Assembly: GCF_003073045.1 (NCBI RefSeq)
Contig: NC_037596.1
Coordinates: 13,823,950-13,887,949, forward strand
Length of the DNA stretch: 64,000 bases
Origin: Pomacea canaliculata
Lineage: Eukaryota; Mollusca; Gastropoda; Architaenioglossa; Ampullariidae
Direction of reading: 5' to 3'
Shown: in pieces, positions 47,573 to 58,100 of the stretch
Layout: the number at the start of each line of letters is the position of its first letter
Position numbering within the stretch: position 1 is the first letter of the stretch
Made by a program: the position numbers and the translations under genes
Notes under the pieces: model-generated
Told to the model about the DNA's origin: nothing
The model's database searches: none
What the model saw: only the letters and a program-made list of their open reading frames with translations

Positions 47573-48424
47573 AGATCGTCGCAGACGACACTACCTCTCA
47601 GACGAGTACGACACCCCTCTGCCCATCACTGGTGTCATGGAGGACTCCCCCACGGCGGGCACCAGCGGTGGCAGTCGAAGGGTGGGGGAGAAGGAGAGAA
47701 TTTTGGGGGTGTCGGCCCGGTCACCCCGACCTTCAACCTCTTCCCCTCTGCCCAGTCACCTGGTGTCCCGAGGGGGCGGGCCGTCCACATCCGGGGGCAG
47801 CGCGAGTTCGCTGCGGTATCAGCAGACGGGCCTCCTGGGGCACGGTGTTCACGGTGCGTGGTTTACCTCCATAGTAAGGGAAGGGGGTGATCCCTAGTTA
47901 CTGTCACATGACCCTTGTCTCTAACCTTAACCCTCCTTGACTCTGACCTTAACCCTCCTTGACTCTGACCTTTACCCTCCTCCACTCTGACCTTAACCCT
48001 TCTTCACTCTGACCTTAACCCTCCTTGACTCTGACCTTTACCCTCCTCCACTCTGACCTTAACCCTCCTTGACTCTGACTTTTACCCTCCTCCACTCTGA
48101 CCTTAACCCTCCTTCACTCTGACCTTAACCCTCCTTGACTCTGACCTTAACCCTCCTTGACTCTTTGCAGACGACACGGGCTACGTCACGGGGTCCAGCG
48201 TGTACTACGCCGAGCCGTGGAGCGGCGTCGACAACGAACTGAAGGAGCGACTACGTCCATCGGCGCGCGTGGTGCACGAGAAGGTCGTGCACGAGAAGGT
48301 GACCCACGAGCGCTCGCCGTACGAACGCACGCCGCACGAGAAGGTGACGCACGACAAGATCCCCCACGACAGCAAGGGCGGCCCCCTCAGCAGCTCTGCG
48401 CCCCCTGCCGACGACAATGCCTGA
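17015..48424 (+). CDS. Type I membrane protein with one divergent Ig-like domain and a repeat-bearing tail
   Basis: Predicted 402 residues from join(17015..17156, 40643..40978, 41826..41876, 45170..45220, 47196..47291, 47575..47853, 48171..48424). All introns are GT-AG and all six are phase 1; the joined length is exactly 403 codons. Order: signal peptide about 1-33; Ig-like region about 50-159 (C65 and C137 as the B/F-strand pair, VYGC at the F strand, extra C100 and C109, sequon N138); Pro/Thr stalk 160-193 from two equal 51-base exons; TM about 201-222 then RRRR; tail 226-402 with YDTP, YAEP and seven pentapeptide repeats (352-386). I do not recognise the family. The layout suggests a cell-surface recognition or adhesion receptor signalling through tail tyrosines. 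An upstream in-frame ATG (16679) exists but opens only low-complexity sequence. Confidence 0.85.
21480..21690 (-). mobile_element. tRNA-derived SINE, copy 1
   Basis: About 200 bases, closely matching 36229-36411. On the minus strand it begins with a tRNA-like head (GGTGGCGCAACGGTTAGCGC, A-box-like), then a B-box-like GAGTTCATTTCTC, then a tail including CAGGGCTGGCTGCCTT. A 10-11-base internal duplication (GCGCTGTTA) in the head distinguishes it from the other copy. Confidence 0.75.
25400..25640. other. CpG-rich patch in intron 1
   Basis: Short GC- and CpG-rich stretch (CGCGGTTGGCAGGCGGAGG, GAGCGTCGCATCGATCC). Open in several frames, but none resembles a protein. May be an enhancer or minor promoter. 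Confidence 0.35.
26415..26490 (-). mobile_element. SINE-head fragment with B box
   Basis: Minus strand reads GGTTCGAAACCCACC (26450-26436) after a degenerate tRNA-like head. It does not fold into a full tRNA by eye. Likely a fragment of a tRNA-derived SINE. Confidence 0.4.
28535..28660. repeat. Dispersed repeat, copy 2 (partner at 6.0 kb)
   Basis: Shares TTTGAGGG, ATTACGGG and TAGACAGGACAC blocks in the same order and orientation as 6030-6150. Confidence 0.6.
28795..28875 (-). mobile_element. SINE-head fragment with B box
   Basis: Minus strand contains GAGGGTTCGAAACCCTGCC (28836-28818), a good B box, behind a degenerate A-box region. No intact cloverleaf. Confidence 0.4.
32040..32110 (+). 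promoter_or_regulatory. CRE plus TATA promoter-like site
   Basis: A perfect palindromic CRE (TGACGTCA, 32040-32047) is followed 21 bases later by TATAAAAA (32069-32076). A start site would be expected near 32098-32105. No convincing coding sequence follows (the first ATG downstream opens only a few codons). It may drive a non-coding RNA or an unrecognised small gene, or be chance. Confidence 0.35.
32940..33055 (-). mobile_element. tRNA-derived SINE, partial
   Basis: Minus strand: GAGGTGGTTGGCGTCGCAGT then GGCTA (A-box-like), GTGGGTTCGATTCTCC (B box) and TACAGGGCTGACC, which matches the tail motif of the SINE copies at 21.5 and 36.3 kb. Confidence 0.6.
33440..34110. other. CpG-rich island in intron 1
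   Basis: GC-rich, with frequent CpG (GTGCGCGCGCGATGC, CCCGCCGCCGCCGTGCCGG) and C-runs. Several overlapping open frames exist on both strands only because stops are rare in GC-rich DNA; none resembles a protein. Possible alternative promoter or enhancer. Confidence 0.4.
35590..35740 (+). mobile_element. SINE fragment with B box
   Basis: Contains AAGGGTTCAGATCTCGTCTC then GGGACACACTGT and TTTGCAGGGCCGGTCGGGG, related to the GTTCAGTTCTCGTCTCGGGC and CAGGGCTGGCTG parts of the full SINE copies. Head degraded. Confidence 0.5.
36229..36411 (-). mobile_element. tRNA-derived SINE, copy 2
   Basis: Minus-strand head GGTGGTTCAACGATTAGCGC, then CTGTCACCAATACAGTGAGG, B box GGGTTCAGTTCTC, then the same body and tail as copy 1 at 21.5 kb, roughly 80-85% alike by eye. 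Confidence 0.75.
36600..37329 (+). promoter_or_regulatory. CpG island with a possible alternative first exon
   Basis: CpG-rich (GACGCGCGTGCAC, GCGCGCTCGCTCGCTCGC) and 3.3 kb upstream of the Ig-domain exon. It ends with a good donor, ACGTGTG|GTAAGC, at 37328/37329. None of its frames would splice into exon 2 while encoding a signal peptide, so any transcript starting here would need the internal ATG of exon 2. Speculative. Confidence 0.3.
40643..40978 (+). CDS. Ig receptor 1, exon 2 (Ig-like domain)
   Basis: 336 bases, pyrimidine-rich acceptor TTTCTAG|GC and donor GACAGA|GTGAGT. The whole domain sits in a single phase-1/phase-1 exon, the classic shuffled-module form. Cysteines occur in VECSGRG, LECTTSQSFSMC and VYGCNVS. 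The usual C-strand Trp is absent. It ends with a G-strand-like WSLEVG. Sharp codon-like GC rise over the flanks supports coding. Confidence 0.88.
41826..41876 (+). CDS. Ig receptor 1, exon 3 (stalk)
   Basis: 51 bases, TTGTAG|AAGGGC to GCTGAAG|GTGAGT. Encodes GPTTPVIIPVPDTIAE, a Pro/Thr-rich linker. Phase 1 at both ends, so it could be skipped without frame loss. Confidence 0.75.
42545..42710 (-). mobile_element. SINE-like fragment
   Basis: Minus strand carries TAGGTTCAGATCTCATGTAA, matching the GGTTCAGATCTC block at 35.6 kb, followed by an unrelated or diverged body. Limits uncertain. Confidence 0.4.
43610..44470 (+). pseudogene. Decayed non-LTR retrotransposon reverse transcriptase
   Basis: Fragments read across several frames: YPSKITLKLIQNR then AEELLADQVG, IEDGLVHVMEGMHNGSSYF, TTVGVRQG (the RT palm approach), LLYGCETWTL, and RRIQEFENECLRRLLRISYR followed by HKTND and GRQEPLL. 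These blocks, in this order, mark the finger/palm and post-RT region of endonuclease-encoding LINE polyproteins. The YADD core itself is deleted (the RQG block jumps to the C-terminal part), and stops and shifts are frequent. Lies in intron 3. Confidence 0.8.
45170..45220 (+). CDS. Ig receptor 1, exon 4 (stalk)
   Basis: 51 bases, GCATTTCAG|TTGTAC to AACACAG|GTATGT. Encodes VPAQTPTTSSMDEENT. Same length and phase as exon 3, possibly a duplicated stalk exon. Confidence 0.75.
45368..45580. repeat. 32-base minisatellite in intron 4
   Basis: About six to seven copies of GAGTATATATATATAGTGAG + GTCATGTCTTGT, the TA run varying by two bases and the last copies drifting to GTATGTATATA. High copy identity points to recent expansion. 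Confidence 0.92.
47196..47291 (+). CDS. Ig receptor 1, exon 5 (transmembrane)
   Basis: 96 bases, TTTATAG|ATTTTG to TTCAGGG|GTGAGT. Encodes FEVPPG and then a 22-residue hydrophobic helix (GVVFLIFFMILCIVLIVL core) followed by HFR. Confidence 0.88.
47575..47853 (+). CDS. Ig receptor 1, exon 6 (cytoplasmic tail, YDTP)
   Basis: 279 bases after a TTA microsatellite and acceptor TTATTACAG. Starts with the stop-transfer RRRRHY, then LSDEYDTPLPITG, then a Ser/Gly/Pro-rich disordered stretch. Donor GTTCACG|GTGCGT. Confidence 0.87.
47916..48162. repeat. 22-base minisatellite filling intron 6
   Basis: About eleven copies of CTCTGACCTTAACCCTCCTT + GA, with variants CTTTACCCTCCTCCA. It occupies most of the 317-base intron 6 and ends 8 bases before the acceptor of exon 7, so its pyrimidine-rich last unit also serves as the polypyrimidine tract. 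Confidence 0.93.
48171..48424 (+). CDS. Ig receptor 1, exon 7 (repeat tail, stop codon)
   Basis: Acceptor CTCTTTGCAG|AC. Encodes DTGYVTGSSVYYAEPW, a charged linker, seven tandem 5-residue repeats and a GGPLSSSAPPADDNA end before TGA at 48422-48424. Strongly GC-rich relative to the flanks. Confidence 0.87.
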
Positions 48425-50758
48425 CCTCGGTTTCTCCTCAAAAGGTCTCCGTTCGTGACGTGCAATATTTATACGGACACACCAAAACGCAAACTCGACC
48501 CGCTTACCGGAAAAAAGAAAATACCAAAAAAAGATAAAGACTGTGAAACTAATGTGTGACTGAGGTCACGTGGTCCTTATCGTCGACAAGACAAAATGTC
48601 CAAGGTTCTTGTCTTTGCAGGCAAAGGAGTGTTGGTGACGTTTTGTGCTCTTTCTGCAAAGAGAACCGAAAACGGTTCCATCCGACGCTGGACGTCCGAT
48701 TGAAAAAGGAAACAAGAAAAAAACAAACTTTTAAAAAATCCCTTTCTTCGTCATGTGTGGTCCACCGTGGACACTCGGAACGAAAGTTTCATTTCACTGG
48801 AGGTGTCTGCAAGGCTTTTTTCATCAGTTTCTGTGCAGACGAACCATTGAGAGAAGCCTCGGTGGACCCGTTCTTGGGCCCCACCCTTCCAAAATGTTTG
48901 GTGACGTAGACTTGTCGCTTTTGTCATCAGTAGATGATCGTTATTAATCTGGACACCCATCACCCTCCCCCCTACACACACACACTTACCCCTTAGTGCA
49001 GTTAAAGAAGAAAGCACGAAGGAAAAAAAATAGGTGAACTGCTTGTTTGTGAAACTATTCAAGGGGCAGATGACCGACTGCTTTCTTCTCATCAGTTACT
49101 TTAGCCATTTAGTCTTTAATCTTATCTGTTCTCTTAGCTAGTTTTAGTTACAGCTAATTTATGCGTGTGTGGTCTTTTGTTTAGCAAATCTGTTAGGCAT
49201 GACTTTTTTAAGTAAGACAGAACGAGCAAAAAAAAAAAATAATAATAATAGCAAATAACTAAAAATATTTGTTATCAACGTCCATGACGAATAATCCTAC
49301 TTAGACCCTTTTAAATAATTTAAGTTAGTAATAATTAATTTAGGTAATGATTAGGAAATAATTTCCTTGCCGGGTAATATTAGATTTTTATGGCACTCGA
49401 CTTTTCCTCAAATATTTCACATTCCTCCGTAAGGGCGCACTTGTCCACTTGGAAGCAGGATTCAGAAATTTCTAGAAAGAATCCCTGTCATCCTTGTGAA
49501 TCATAGTCATTAGTGTTGCCTGCGGTCCTCTAACTTTCAAAATCAGATGCAGTTCCCTTATTACAAAAGGTTCGCTTCTAGTCTGATGTCTAAGAAATGG
49601 TCAGAGTTGTCCCCATTCACCTCCCGTTATTTTCTCAATAGCGGGATGTCAATATTATGCCAAGTATGCCAAAATAATGCCAAGAAATTGTAAAAATGCG
49701 CACTAACACAGGCGTACACATACGTATTTAATTATTCTAGCTAGCGGATGGTTTTCTCCATAAACAAAATTTACCTGTGTGTGTGTTTATGCTTCTCTAC
49801 TGTATGAGAATTTTGTTTAGAATAGGAGGACTCCGTTCTCTTCTCTGTGAGATAAAGTTCTCCACCCCTAAAAAAATAATATATAATTAACTTATTAACT
49901 ATTTTGTTAATTATTCAAACCTTGTCCGTCTTAATTACACGGATTGCTGTTTCCTGGACGCATACATTTTTTAAGGATGAAAGAAAAGTCTTTTTCTTTT
50001 TTAATTTGTAGTTGAAAGGGATTTTTTTTACCGGTAAGAGGAAGACCTGGAGAGTAAGTTATGTATCTGACATTCTTAAGACAGAAGAAAGTCCACACTA
50101 CGCATACTAACCCGAAAAAATCATCTGTGGCTCCATGTTAGGTAAACAACAACAAGGGCAGAGCCTTTGTTTCTACACCGACTTGCGCTATATCTATGTC
50201 AAAAGCTGATGACTGTACCTGTTGCCTCCACTTTTGGACACAGATGTAGCTCTGGAAAACCCGATGACCTTTATCTGTGCCTGAACAAAATGTGAGAAGC
50301 TGGTGCTCTAACGACTGCCTTCGTGACAAGGACAAGGGAGACAATTTTCCTCACAGCCAGACGTTGTGTTTGCGCAAGAGTTACGGTTCTTTGCCAAATT
50401 GTTTTTTCATCGCAGCTCTAAACAAGCATTGTCAACAGAGCTGAAGCAAACATTTTTTGGTATATTTTGCCACTTTTCCACTCAAAAAAAGAAATCTTAA
50501 TGACTTATTCGTGAATATTGAATTTTCCTTGCCTAACATCTATCGACAAGAGTTATCTAACCTTTCTGTGTCAAAGCTGTTGAAAGTTCTGTTTGTCTAA
50601 TCAGACATGTATAATATTGCATGAATCATATATTGCCCGTTTGTATAATACAGCGGTTGCATACTGTCAAAGCTCATCCAGACCAACTACATTTTTTTTT
50701 TTTTTGCATTTATCTGCAAAGGAAAAAGTCCACCGCCTTATGCCCAGGTGTATTTGTT

Positions 50759-50882
50759 TACACTGCGGTGTATCTGTAGGTATTGCGGTGTATCTGTAGA
50801 TCCTGCGGGGTTCTGTAGATATTGAGGTGAATCTGTAGATATTGAGGTGTAAATGTAGGAAATTGTGGTGTATCTGCAGATG
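50759..50882. repeat. Imperfect 20-base tandem repeat
   Basis: About six units of GCGGTGTATCTGTAGATATT with substitutions (GAGGTGAATCTG, GTGGTGTATCTG). Confidence 0.8.
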
Positions 50883-51412
50883 TCAGAAGCAAGTATTACC
50901 ATTTACAGCGGATGTTGCAAGGTCACCATTAGGTGAGAAGGGTAAAGTTCATATTTTACTGCATGCGACACCTGAGCATCATTGCAAATCACACGCAGGT
51001 GAAATTTTTGTTAAACTTCAAACTGGAAAGAGATTGTTTAGTGGGAGATAACCTTTTACTGTAGAACTGACAATTGATGTCAGTGATGTCTTACATATTA
51101 CTGACCCTACAATTATTTACAATAAGAATATTAATAATAATTACGCTTAGATGTATGAAAATGCATATTTTGAAGGTACTACTAATATATAAGGTTTGTA
51201 TAAAGGTTTCTCGTCAGCAGCCTTAATATGTTTCTGACAGTCTAGCATGATCCTGTTAGCACCCTCGAGGTCTCAATAATGAATCCTGGGGCAACACTGG
51301 GAATGTAAGGACAAGTACCCTGTTATCCTAGTTGTCAAGTGGTGTCCAGGGGCTACCCCTCAGGCTGTAATAACAAAGATGTCCAAAATAACATCAAACA
51401 ATGTTTCCGGGA

Positions 51413-51505
51413 TCTGTTCACTGTTTTACAACCTTGGAGACAAGGCGCTTGTCCTTACTTTCCCCACTTTACCCCGAGGGGAAAGTTTTACCTCGCTTCA
51501 TAAGT
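51413..51505. repeat. Dispersed repeat, copy 1 (partner at 60.9 kb)
   Basis: Shares GGGATCTG-CACTG-TTTA-AACTT, a GCTTGTCCTTAC/GCTTGCCCTTGT block, TACCC-GGGGA and ACCTCGC-TCAT with 60905-60995 in the same order and orientation. Confidence 0.55.
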
Positions 51506-53447
51506 ACAACACCTTGTAGATTAATTATTAGACAAGAGCATATATATCTCTGTAATCAAAGCTTGGTACTTTAAACTATAATTAGTATAATTTTCGGCAT
51601 CTCAAGCAGGAAATAATCTCTTTTGTCACAATTAACTTCATGTATTACTAGACACAAGAAAATTTTAAATAATTGCAGTGTACAAACATTTTCAGACCTA
51701 TAAATTTTATTAAGCCAAAGTTCAAGCACTTTATGAATTATTATTATTGTGACACATCTGCTGACTTGGAGAGTCAGAGGAGGAAAATCCGACACCAAAT
51801 CATGTAAATAACAATATTTTCCTACTGAATTTCATTTTCGACTTCTAGATGTCATCTTTATCTCCTGAGCATAATAATAACAACTGTGCTACTCTTGAAT
51901 TGCAGTTCAATAGGTCACTGCTGCAAACTTAACAACTGCTGTCAGGTACACTACAAGATGAAGATCACAAACACTTTACTGTCTCTTAGAAACACATTAG
52001 TGATTCTGTCAAAAATCTTCTAGGACTATTTTCAAATCCATGTTACCACCAGGTGTGGAAACAATGTTTGTACAAAAACTTTTAAAAAGTCCATAATCAT
52101 TTTGATAAACAGGATAGAAGTAGCCATTGGAGACAATGACAAAGAGATCAGACATTTCATTTGTAGAACTCTTGTACTTTCATAATAAACACTTACTAAA
52201 GCCATGTTTGTGGACAAGTTTTGTTCATAAACTTTAGGGCTGTCTTATGAACATTAAGACCATCTCAAAAGCACTAGGAACAGTGTTATAAGCTTATTAC
52301 AAGATGCTTATTGATGAAGAATTATATGGGTTCTTAAACTGTTTTAGAAACAAATAGGTTTATGCCACAGTTTTTAAAACAGTTAGGTTCCAGCACACTG
52401 TCAATGGTGTGTTAGTTTCTAGGACACAAAATACTAGGCTAATATTTACATATTAACATGTTGCAAATGTTTGTCAACAAAATTTGATTCCAGATATTCT
52501 GCAGCCTTAAACATTAAACCAAAGACAGTAAATTGTTCAAACATTTCTGATGTTTCGTTTGATAAGTTAAGCTGCAAATGTATATATATATATGCGACAA
52601 CAGTTTGAAGAATGTTTAGACACAGGTACAATGGACAAACATCCCACACCCTTGTTATCTAGTATCTACATCCTTGTCTGACTGGACCTGAGCCTGGTGG
52701 AAGTAGAAGTAGCAGGGCTTGTAAGTTAAATGATGAAAGTCCGGGACTAGCACACAAGCAGGGTGGTGTGGACAGAAAGTCTGATGATACAGAGCTGTCA
52801 GATGATGAAGTCCATAATAGAGAAAACCACATGAAGCTGATTTTCTTTCAGTCAGTGACTTACTTCATTTTGCAAAGTCCAGAACTTTGTCCATTATCCC
52901 ACTTTGCCATGGAACGAATATAAAACAGCATCACATTAGTCTTTAAGATTTCTTAAAACTTTTAGCATTAGGAATCTTCCATTGTAAGTAAATTCATTTT
53001 TAAACAATAACAGAACGGGGAATAATTTCTTTGATTTTTTACATAACATTTGGTATCAAGAATTTCACATTGTAACTTCATTCATTTTAAACAAATGAGG
53101 AATAATCGAAACTGTAATAACTGGAGGGAAAGTGAGGCTATTGTCACCTCTGACCTGAGGCCATAAATGTAAGCATTTTTTATTTGTAAGGGTAATTCAT
53201 CTATTAGCTTGATAATGAGTGAAGGTAACTGAGGTAAAAATTAGACCAAAATTGTCTCAGAATTTTTGGTGTGTAAATTTCTATTTAAAAAATTATATAT
53301 GTACATACAAAGAGATTTTTTTTAACAATCCATTAATTGTTAAATAAATAAAAGTTAGAGCGATGGCTGACCTCAGGCTCTCCTGACCTCGCGTCGTTGT
53401 GAGGTCGACGGACCAGGTGGAGCACGTGACTTCCGTGACATACCTGC

Positions 53448-53522
53448 TTGCTGCACGACAGCTCTAGGATGAGGTTGGGGAGGGGGAAGATGCTGCACGA
53501 CAGCTCTAGTGTGAGGGAGGGG
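53448..53522. repeat. Direct duplication, about 36-base unit
   Basis: GCTGCACGACAGCTCTAG occurs twice, each followed by a GTGAGG/ATGAGG and GGGGAGG-type G-rich stretch. Local duplication with no recognised function. Confidence 0.75.
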
Positions 53523-55045
53523 TCGGAGGGCAAGACTCTTGCTGCGGCGGCCAATCAGGCCCTGCGAGACGTACCAGGGTCATGTTGCTATGGCAACGAC
53601 TGGCTGGGACCGTGCCAGGACAAATCCAAGTTCTTACACCTGAAAACCCATCCTCTTACAAGGCAACACAACACACAAAGCTGCATGGGTAACGCAGGAA
53701 GGGATTTGAACTCTTGCGAACAGATTGTGAATTGTATCCATTATAGACCCTTGAACACGTCAACACTTTTTTTCAAATTATATACAATTTGCATGTGTTG
53801 TGGTCATGCTAGACATATATATACATACATGTATATATGTATTGACTTGAAACATTCCCTTGGGTGTACATATTACAATGCATGTTCTGTACATAGCAGT
53901 ATGTTTAATTTATTCTATTCCCTCCATATATTTATCTATTAACTGTTGTCATTGGTGCCGTTATCATTTGTGTCATCACCAGAACTTTCAGTTGATGTTT
54001 GTCTCAAATCTTAGAAGAAGAATTGGTTGTACTTTTATTGTTTCACAAGGCGAAACATTATCTTCTCTCTTATCCCTAAATAATAATAATAATAATAATA
54101 ATAATTTGTGACATTGGACAAAAGTTAGAAACAAGGTAAGGCAAGTATTTCTTGAATTATTCTTTCAAACGTTTATTTATAAAAAAAAATTAATTTTTAA
54201 ATAACAACCACTAAAAAATCTAACTAATCTAGAAGAAAGAACTGTTCAGTTGTACACGCTAATACTACAGTGTGCATTCGGTTTTTTTTTTGGTTTTTTT
54301 TTCCATTCTAGAATTTTTAGGAGTTTAAAGACCTGCAAGAGACCTGAACATTTCCCCCCTTGTATACGCAAACTATTTTTTTTCCAAACGCACATATATT
54401 CAACATATATATATATCCAAATGCAAACATGCACCCGTTCTACATATGTCTCCCAACATAATTTGTCATCGTTTGATCTCCTGCTACTACCACCCATGAT
54501 GCACTAAATATTTAAATATTTATACAGCGCTATATCATGGAGACCAGGCTCAGAATGCTTTTACATATCCAAATATACAGTACAGCATAAAAAACACACA
54601 CAAACACACAAAGTACTAAGGTACCAAAGTACTAGAAGGTTCGCCACCCTTTTCATACAGTCTGCTTCACCCAGTTGGCCCAGAAATGGAATGGGTTCGT
54701 GACTCTATAGAGGTCAGAGGTTACAGTAAGGCTTCAAGGTAGAGGAGACGGGTACCACCCTCACAAAAGCTCACTCCCCTACACTCGTAAACTACAGTAC
54801 TTATAACATTTTTACCATGATACCCATAGCTGGAAACTTGTGTTTTATTGAGGACTAAACTTCATATTTTTTGTAACAGTAGGTTTGTAAACGAGTATTG
54901 CACTCCCCACCCCTACCCCACTTCTCTTCTGAAACAATCTTGGTGGTCGTTTGAACTTTAGTCCTGCCCTTGCTGTACTTTGTCCGTTGCCCTCTTTGGG
55001 ATGAAAGTCCAGTCGTGTAAGGATATTAAAGGGCTAGCATACCAA

Positions 55046-55160
55046 AGTCGGGTCAAAGTTCATCTCAAAGTCTACAATCTGAATCACGAAACTGGTCTCC
55101 TGTGCCATGTCAAAGTTCATGTCAAAGTCTAGAATTAGGAAAGTGGTCTCCTGTGCCAAA
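55046..55160. repeat. Tandem duplication, about 55-base unit
   Basis: GTCAAAGTTCATCTCAAAGT and GTCAAAGTTCATGTCAAAGT begin two adjacent units, both ending GTGGTCTCCTGTGCCA or CTGGTCTCCTGTGCCA. The minus frame stays open across both copies, but nothing else suggests coding. Confidence 0.8.
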
Positions 55161-58100
55161 TAGTTTGTCGCTGTTGCTGCCTCCTTGTTTTCTCTACCCC
55201 ATCCACCGACACCACACATCGCACCCGCCCACAACCCAAATAAAGACCTTCTGCTCAAGTCTTTTTTCTCTATAGTTCGACATTATCACAAAATATGAGT
55301 ATGCAACTTCCCTTGTCTAGGAGGAAAGGCAACAATTACAGGTCCAAAGTATGCACGGTTGTATAGATGTACAAAAGGGTCTCCGTTTTAAATTTAAGGA
55401 TTTTTTTTTAAATACTTTTTTCCTAACAAAGAACCCAATTCTTCACCCAGAACACACCACAGATGCTTAAAACTTCTTTTTGAATTTGTGTTCTTTGTCC
55501 CTCACCTTTCTTGGATATTTCAGTTCTGGTAGGTTTGGAAATCTTTCTCTCTCTCTCTCGTCGGATTTTTCCCTTCAATTGGCTTCTGTTTATTTCTCTA
55601 AATTCATTGCACCTTTAACCATCCTTCCCTTCGTCATGCACCATCTTTAAATTATGAAGGTTACATGTTTCATTGGTGAACACTGCAAGCCCTGTGCAAG
55701 GTGTACATAGGGGATTCTACCGTGTTCCTTCGAAATCAACTGTCGCTCAATGTATGGGATTTTCCTATATTACATGTATTTCTTGTCGTTGTTTAGATTG
55801 TTGGACATTCCAACGTATACATCCGTTGCTCCCTGGATCTCAGACTGTGCTGGATGAGTATTTTTGCTAAACGCCCTACACGATGAATTTTTCCAAAACC
55901 CAAAGAGAAAACGCGTTTAATATCGCTCCGTTATTGTCGATAACATTCATGAAATCATTAACATCTGGTGGCAAGAGAGTTGTTCACTCTCTTTCTTTAT
56001 TTATCTAATTCCATCTCTCTCACACACATTCTCGCTCGCTCTTTCTGAGCCGCCGTGGTGCGATGTCATGACTGTGTCCAGCTCACCTGTCCTTACCTGT
56101 CACATCAAAGTTCTTTTTACTTTGATCCCTAGTCCATCACCTGACCGAAGGGTGCTGTCATCAAATGTCTATTATACCATGTAAATGCTCTTTCCAACCT
56201 TTGACCGTTCTTGTTAGAAAAAGGGAACAAATGAGATCTTGGGATGGAGATAGAAGACTCCTAAATGTCATTGGTTGCAGCTCCGTCTGGTCCTTCTGGG
56301 TAAACTGTAAACAGTAAACTTTCTTGTCACAGTGGGCTTGATACTATAGCATCACGACTAACTCTTCCCTTTGAAATCAGATGTGTTAAACAGAAATCAG
56401 AATAAGGTTTATGTTTACCTGGCTTGTCTCGATCCGGAAATGCTAAGGTGAAAAGAAAGGAAGAGATGAAATGATGGCTTGCTGGTTTGTTGACCTAATC
56501 GAGAATGACCTGTTGATAGTCGTGTTTCCTAGCAACTGTTAGAGCTGAGATATATCCATGGAGGTTGTTTCTCGTGGTTTTTGAATTTTCAGGAATTTGA
56601 AGCTTCTGTCAGCTCATTAGAAGTTGAAGGTCGACTCTAAAAGAAGTTTACGCGCCAAGGTTCAAAGGTCGGGTCTCGTTCGAGCTCCTTGTAGTTTGGC
56701 GGTCTTTGTTATCTGAGTGGCCAATGTGCTAACGCTCTGTCAGTCTCTGTGCTAACATGCTAACATGCTAAGTTGTTTCTATGCTAAGGTTCTGCGTTAG
56801 CTTTCTTGGCAATTCTACGATGCACTGTACAGAATCCTCTGGCGCTCTTCTAGTCTACAGTCTGTATATGTGTTGGCATGGAATGCTGCTGGCCTGTGTC
56901 TGTGGTCCTGAATTGAAATTGGTCTTTCAAGGTTTTCACACTCAAACTTAAGTAAATAGATGAGGACAATGATGACAAGAGTGATGATTATGATGATGAT
57001 GAAGACGAGGGTTGGGATCTCGATACGGGCATTTCAGAAGAAAAGAATAAATAAAATAAAATAAAATAAAAAAATAAATAAAAGGAACTAGGAAGGGACA
57101 TATAAGTCAGATCTTGTGAGAGACTTAAAAGCACGTACTCACAAACAAGCTCTCTCGAATTCTCTCTCTTACCCACACTTTCACACACACACAAGCAAAC
57201 AAACAGTAACAGTTATTAATGAACCACTTAAACATCTTTAGTCATCTCTCTCTCTCTCTCAATAAAAGGACTTAATGTTCAGTATGACTTCAAAGCCAAA
57301 ATGTTGTATTTGTACGGTCGTGACAATTTTCTCGCTTCCAAACTATCCTTAACTGAAGCTTGACCCTTAAGCTTTTCTATCAAGACAACTTTTTAATGCT
57401 TTAATAAATATTTTAAAAAATAAATAGGATTGGTTAAACGTGAAATTCTTTACAATCCTAGAAATTTCTCCTTTCTTTAAATCCGCGAAATATGCGAGCT
57501 TTTTAATGGTCTACCTTTATTTCGGGTTTGCTTTTTAATGGGGTGGAATTTTCATGCATATTCTCTAGAAATTCATACTGCTGTTTATTATTCATTGATG
57601 TTTATTATTATTATCATTATCACCATCGCCATTTTCATCATCACCTTTATCTTCTTCTTTCTCCACTTCTTTCATTCCTTCTTCGTGTCTCGTTGTAAGA
57701 ACTCTCTCTCTCTCCTAATTATGAATACAATTCTTGTTGTCTGTGACTTTACGTGGTATGTGGTATGTATGCTTGATGGTAACTAATTGGTGGTGCATAC
57801 ATTTATATATATATACATATATATAGCATAAACAATGCGTATTTGCAATTCCATGCCTTAGTCCAAGAACTTACGCCACCTTCATTGAAGCTGTCTCCGC
57901 TTCATGCAATAGCCAAAAGCAACTCTGACTTGTTTAGTTTCATCAGTATGGCCAGTAGATTTGTACGAACTTCTTTTTTCTTTTACATTCATGTGAATGA
58001 CAGGGCAGATGAAAGTACCAATCTAATTTTTTGTGTTAAAACCTATGGGCATGAACAGTTTTTGTTGTTGTTGTTGTTGCTGTTGTTGTGTCGTTGTCTG

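Larger units (their letters stand above)
40979..47574 (+). other. Ig receptor 1, introns 2-5
   Basis: Intron 2 (40979-41825), intron 3 (41877-45169), intron 4 (45221-47195), intron 5 (47292-47574). They hold a SINE fragment near 42.6 kb, a non-LTR reverse transcriptase relic, AAAC-type simple repeats (43493-43585, 46550-46640), a 32-base minisatellite and a TTA microsatellite (47531-47572). Nothing else coding was seen. Confidence 0.65.
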
